A stretch of 6,818 nucleotides of DNA from Clostridia bacterium (GTDB lineage Bacteria > Bacillota_A > Clostridia > Oscillospirales > CAG-382): assembly GCA_017615235.1 (NCBI GenBank), contig JAGAAM010000216.1, positions 1 through 6,818 on the forward strand, read 5' to 3'. A program made the translations under genes and the position numbers. The notes under the pieces were generated by a model. It was given only the letters and a program-made list of their open reading frames with translations, searched no databases and was not told where the DNA came from. Of the stretch, positions 5,315 to 6,818 are shown piece by piece; the stretch's first letter is position 1; every line of letters begins with the position of its first letter.

Positions 5315-6202
5315 ATGGCGAAACACGGACTCGGCAGAGGGCTTGACGCACTGCTCGCCGACAACTCGATAGACGAACTTGAAAACCGGTCCGGTATAGC
5401 ATTGCTGAAGATTTCCGACATAGAGCCGAACCGTAGTCAGGCAAGGAAGAGCTTCGACCGCGAAGCGCTTGACGAACTTGCCGAATCTATAAAGCTTCAC
5501 GGCATACTTCAACCGATCACGGTAAGGCAGAAAGAGAACGGATATTACGAGATAATCGCCGGCGAACGCCGCTGGAGGGCTTCCAAGATCGCCGGGCTGA
5601 CCGAGATCCCTGCGATAGTCAAAGAAGCGGACGACCTTCTTGCAGGCGAACTTTCGCTGATCGAGAACCTCCAGCGCGAGAACCTCAACGCAGTCGAGGA
5701 AGCCTGCGGTTACCGCGATCTTATTCAGAATTACGGTCTTACCCAGGAAGAAGCCGCCGATAAAGTCGGTAAATCACGCGTTGCGGTCACTAACCTTATA
5801 AGGATACTCAAACTTCCGAAGCCGGTGCTCGATATGATCGAAAAAGGGTCCATCTCCTACGGCCACGCCAGAGCGATGATCCCGTTAACGCAGGTGTTTG
5901 GCGATAAAGAGACCGTCAAATTTGCCGAAAAGGTAGTTGAAGAAGGACTCAGCGTCCGACAGACCGAACGCGCCGTAAAGATCATTCAAAGCGGGAAGCC
6001 TGTTTCCGGAAACAGAGAAAACGTCGTCGGAAAGAGTTATTACTCAAAGCTTGAAAACGAGATAAGCTCCGCTATCGGACGCAAAACTACGATAAGCCGC
6101 AGAACGGACGGAAAAGGCAGGATAAGCATAGCGTTTTCCGGCACAGACGACCTCGAAGCGCTCATAAGAACGCTTTGCGGAAAAGACTTTTTTACAGAAT
6201 AA
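5315..6202 (+). CDS. parB: ParB/Spo0J centromere-binding CTPase clamp, 295 aa
   Basis: Binds parS sites, loads on DNA as a CTP-dependent sliding clamp, stimulates ParA and recruits SMC. GLGRGLDALL (5-14) is the ParA-interacting N-terminal motif. The ParB/Srx nucleotide domain carries GERRWRAS (83-90), the arginine box that contacts CTP, and ENLQREN (117-123). A helix-turn-helix follows at about 142-166 (LTQEEAADKVGKSRVAVTN). Residues about 222-240 form a variable linker, and about 241-295 is the C-terminal dimerisation domain. Length is normal for the family and all key motifs are intact. It sits between parA (1-nt gap) and serS (18-nt gap). The linker codons contain a perfect 16-bp palindrome (6000-6015), listed separately. 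Confidence 0.95.
   Translation: MAKHGLGRGLDALLADNSIDELENRSGIALLKISDIEPNRSQARKSFDREALDELAESIKLHGILQPITVRQKENGYYEIIAGERRWRASKIAGLTEIPAIVKEADDLLAGELSLIENLQRENLNAVEEACGYRDLIQNYGLTQEEAADKVGKSRVAVTNLIRILKLPKPVLDMIEKGSISYGHARAMIPLTQVFGDKETVKFAEKVVEEGLSVRQTERAVKIIQSGKPVSGNRENVVGKSYYSKLENEISSAIGRKTTISRRTDGKGRISIAFSGTDDLEALIRTLCGKDFFTE
6000..6015. repeat. Perfect 16-bp palindrome with parS-like half sites in the parB linker
   Basis: CTGTTTCCGGAAACAG reads identically on both strands. The inner TGTTTC...GAAACA ends equal those of canonical parS (TGTTTCACGTGAAACA), but the core is CG instead of ACGT, so the half sites are 2 bp closer. The Noc-site core (CCCGGG) is likewise one base longer per half. It lies in codons for the variable linker (PVSGN), where sequence is little constrained. 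Binding is not demonstrated, and chance cannot be excluded. Confidence 0.5.
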
Positions 6203-6207
6203 ATTTT

Positions 6208-6213
6208 AAGGAG
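6208..6213 (+). promoter_or_regulatory. Ribosome binding site of serS
   Basis: AAGGAG seven bases before ATG 6221, in the 18-base gap after parB. The gap is far too short for a T-box leader or a promoter, so serS is expressed by read-through from parAB or from a promoter inside parB. Confidence 0.85.
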
Positions 6214-6220
6214 ATATAAA

Positions 6221-6818
6221 ATGCTTGACATCAGATTCGTACGTGAAAATCCGGATATAGTCCGCGAGAATATCAAAAAGAAATTTCAGGACGATAAACT
6301 CCCGTTAGTCGACGAGGCCATCGCACTCGACAAGCGCAACCGCGAGATCAAAGTCGAAGTCGAGGCGCTCCGCGCGGAGAGGAACAAGGCATCCAAGATG
6401 ATCGGCGGCCTTATGGCTCAGGGCAAAAAGGACGAGGCGGAGGAAGTCAAACGCCGCGTCGCCGCCGACGGCGCGAAGATCGATTCTCTTTCCGCAGAAG
6501 AGAAAGAAGTCGAAGAAAAACTCCTTGCGGTGATGATGCGTATCCCGAATATAATCGATCCCTCAGTTCCGATAGGAAAAGACGACAGCGAGAACGTCGA
6601 GGTTCGGCGCTTCGGCGAACCCAGGGTGCCGGATTTTGAGATCCCCTATCACACTGATATACTCGAACGTCTTAACGGCATTGACCTCGACAGCGCGCGC
6701 AGAGTCGCCGGCAACGGTTTTTACTACCTCACCGGCGATATCGCCCAGCTCCATTCCGCCGTTATCACTTATGCACGCGATTTTATGATAAAACGCGGGT
6801 TCACCTATTGCGTTCCTC
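6221..6818 (+). CDS. serS: Seryl-tRNA synthetase, N-terminal 199 residues (runs off the window)
   Basis: Class II aminoacyl-tRNA synthetase that charges tRNA-Ser (and tRNA-Sec where present) with serine in the cytoplasm. It begins MLDIRFVRENPDIVRENI, the typical N-terminus. Residues about 28-105 form the long antiparallel coiled-coil arm that grips the tRNA variable arm, seen as dense Lys/Glu/Arg helices around AEEVKRRVAADGAKIDSLS. RIPNIIDPSVPIGKDDSEN (about 107-125) is the conserved link to the catalytic domain. ARRVAGNGFYYLTGDIAQL (about 159-177) begins the catalytic core. The family length is about 420-430 residues, so roughly half is outside the window, including most motif 2 and 3 residues. 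The ATG follows AAGGAG at ideal spacing. Probably co-transcribed with parA and parB. Confidence 0.95.
   Translation, partial: MLDIRFVRENPDIVRENIKKKFQDDKLPLVDEAIALDKRNREIKVEVEALRAERNKASKMIGGLMAQGKKDEAEEVKRRVAADGAKIDSLSAEEKEVEEKLLAVMMRIPNIIDPSVPIGKDDSENVEVRRFGEPRVPDFEIPYHTDILERLNGIDLDSARRVAGNGFYYLTGDIAQLHSAVITYARDFMIKRGFTYCVP

Noticed and set aside
6203..6220. T-box riboswitch before serS
   Set aside because: Only 18 bases are available, enough for a ribosome binding site and nothing else.

Overview
The window reads as a bacterial chromosome segment, most likely from an uncultured member of the Clostridia (Bacillota). The signs are Soj/Spo0J-type ParA and ParB, strong AGGAG-type ribosome binding sites, consensus sigma-A promoters, and moderate-GC genes separated by a very AT-rich intergenic region. 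The lineage call is an inference. parA and parB beside serS is an arrangement often found near the replication origin of Firmicutes, so the segment is probably origin-proximal. I see no canonical parS (TGTTTCACGTGAAACA-like) site and no DnaA-box cluster.

The window is organised around a divergent promoter region at about 4357-4530. To the right (+ strand) run parA (4531-5313), parB (5315-6202) and the first 199 codons of serS (from 6221). They are packed with 1-nt and 18-nt gaps and look like one transcript: chromosome partition ATPase, CTP-dependent DNA clamp, and seryl-tRNA synthetase. To the left (- strand) a perfect TTGACA-N17-TATAAT promoter drives an MscS-type mechanosensitive channel (3547-4356), a CapA-family metallophosphatase-like protein (2147-3547, sharing one base with mscS) and a small single-span membrane protein with an acidic tail (1736-2131). 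A second extended -10 promoter just inside the end of that operon drives a six-span DUF308/HdeD-like membrane protein (949-1665), which ends at a strong hairpin terminator (907-938). Only two bases past that terminator lies the ribosome binding site of a secreted protein of unknown function (457-894). Its frame is closed by a TAA at 457-459 but stays open, with protein-like content, for another 152 codons to the window edge.

Most of the window is ordinary core and envelope gene content, and I do not see a clear new multi-gene system. The observations worth a second look are: the in-frame stop in the secreted protein; a perfect 16-bp palindrome in the parB linker that carries both parS half-site ends at a spacing 2 bp too short; a 10-bp inverted repeat almost exactly midway between the two divergent promoters; the terminator placed flush against a ribosome binding site; and an unrecognised small membrane protein coupled to the CapA-like gene.
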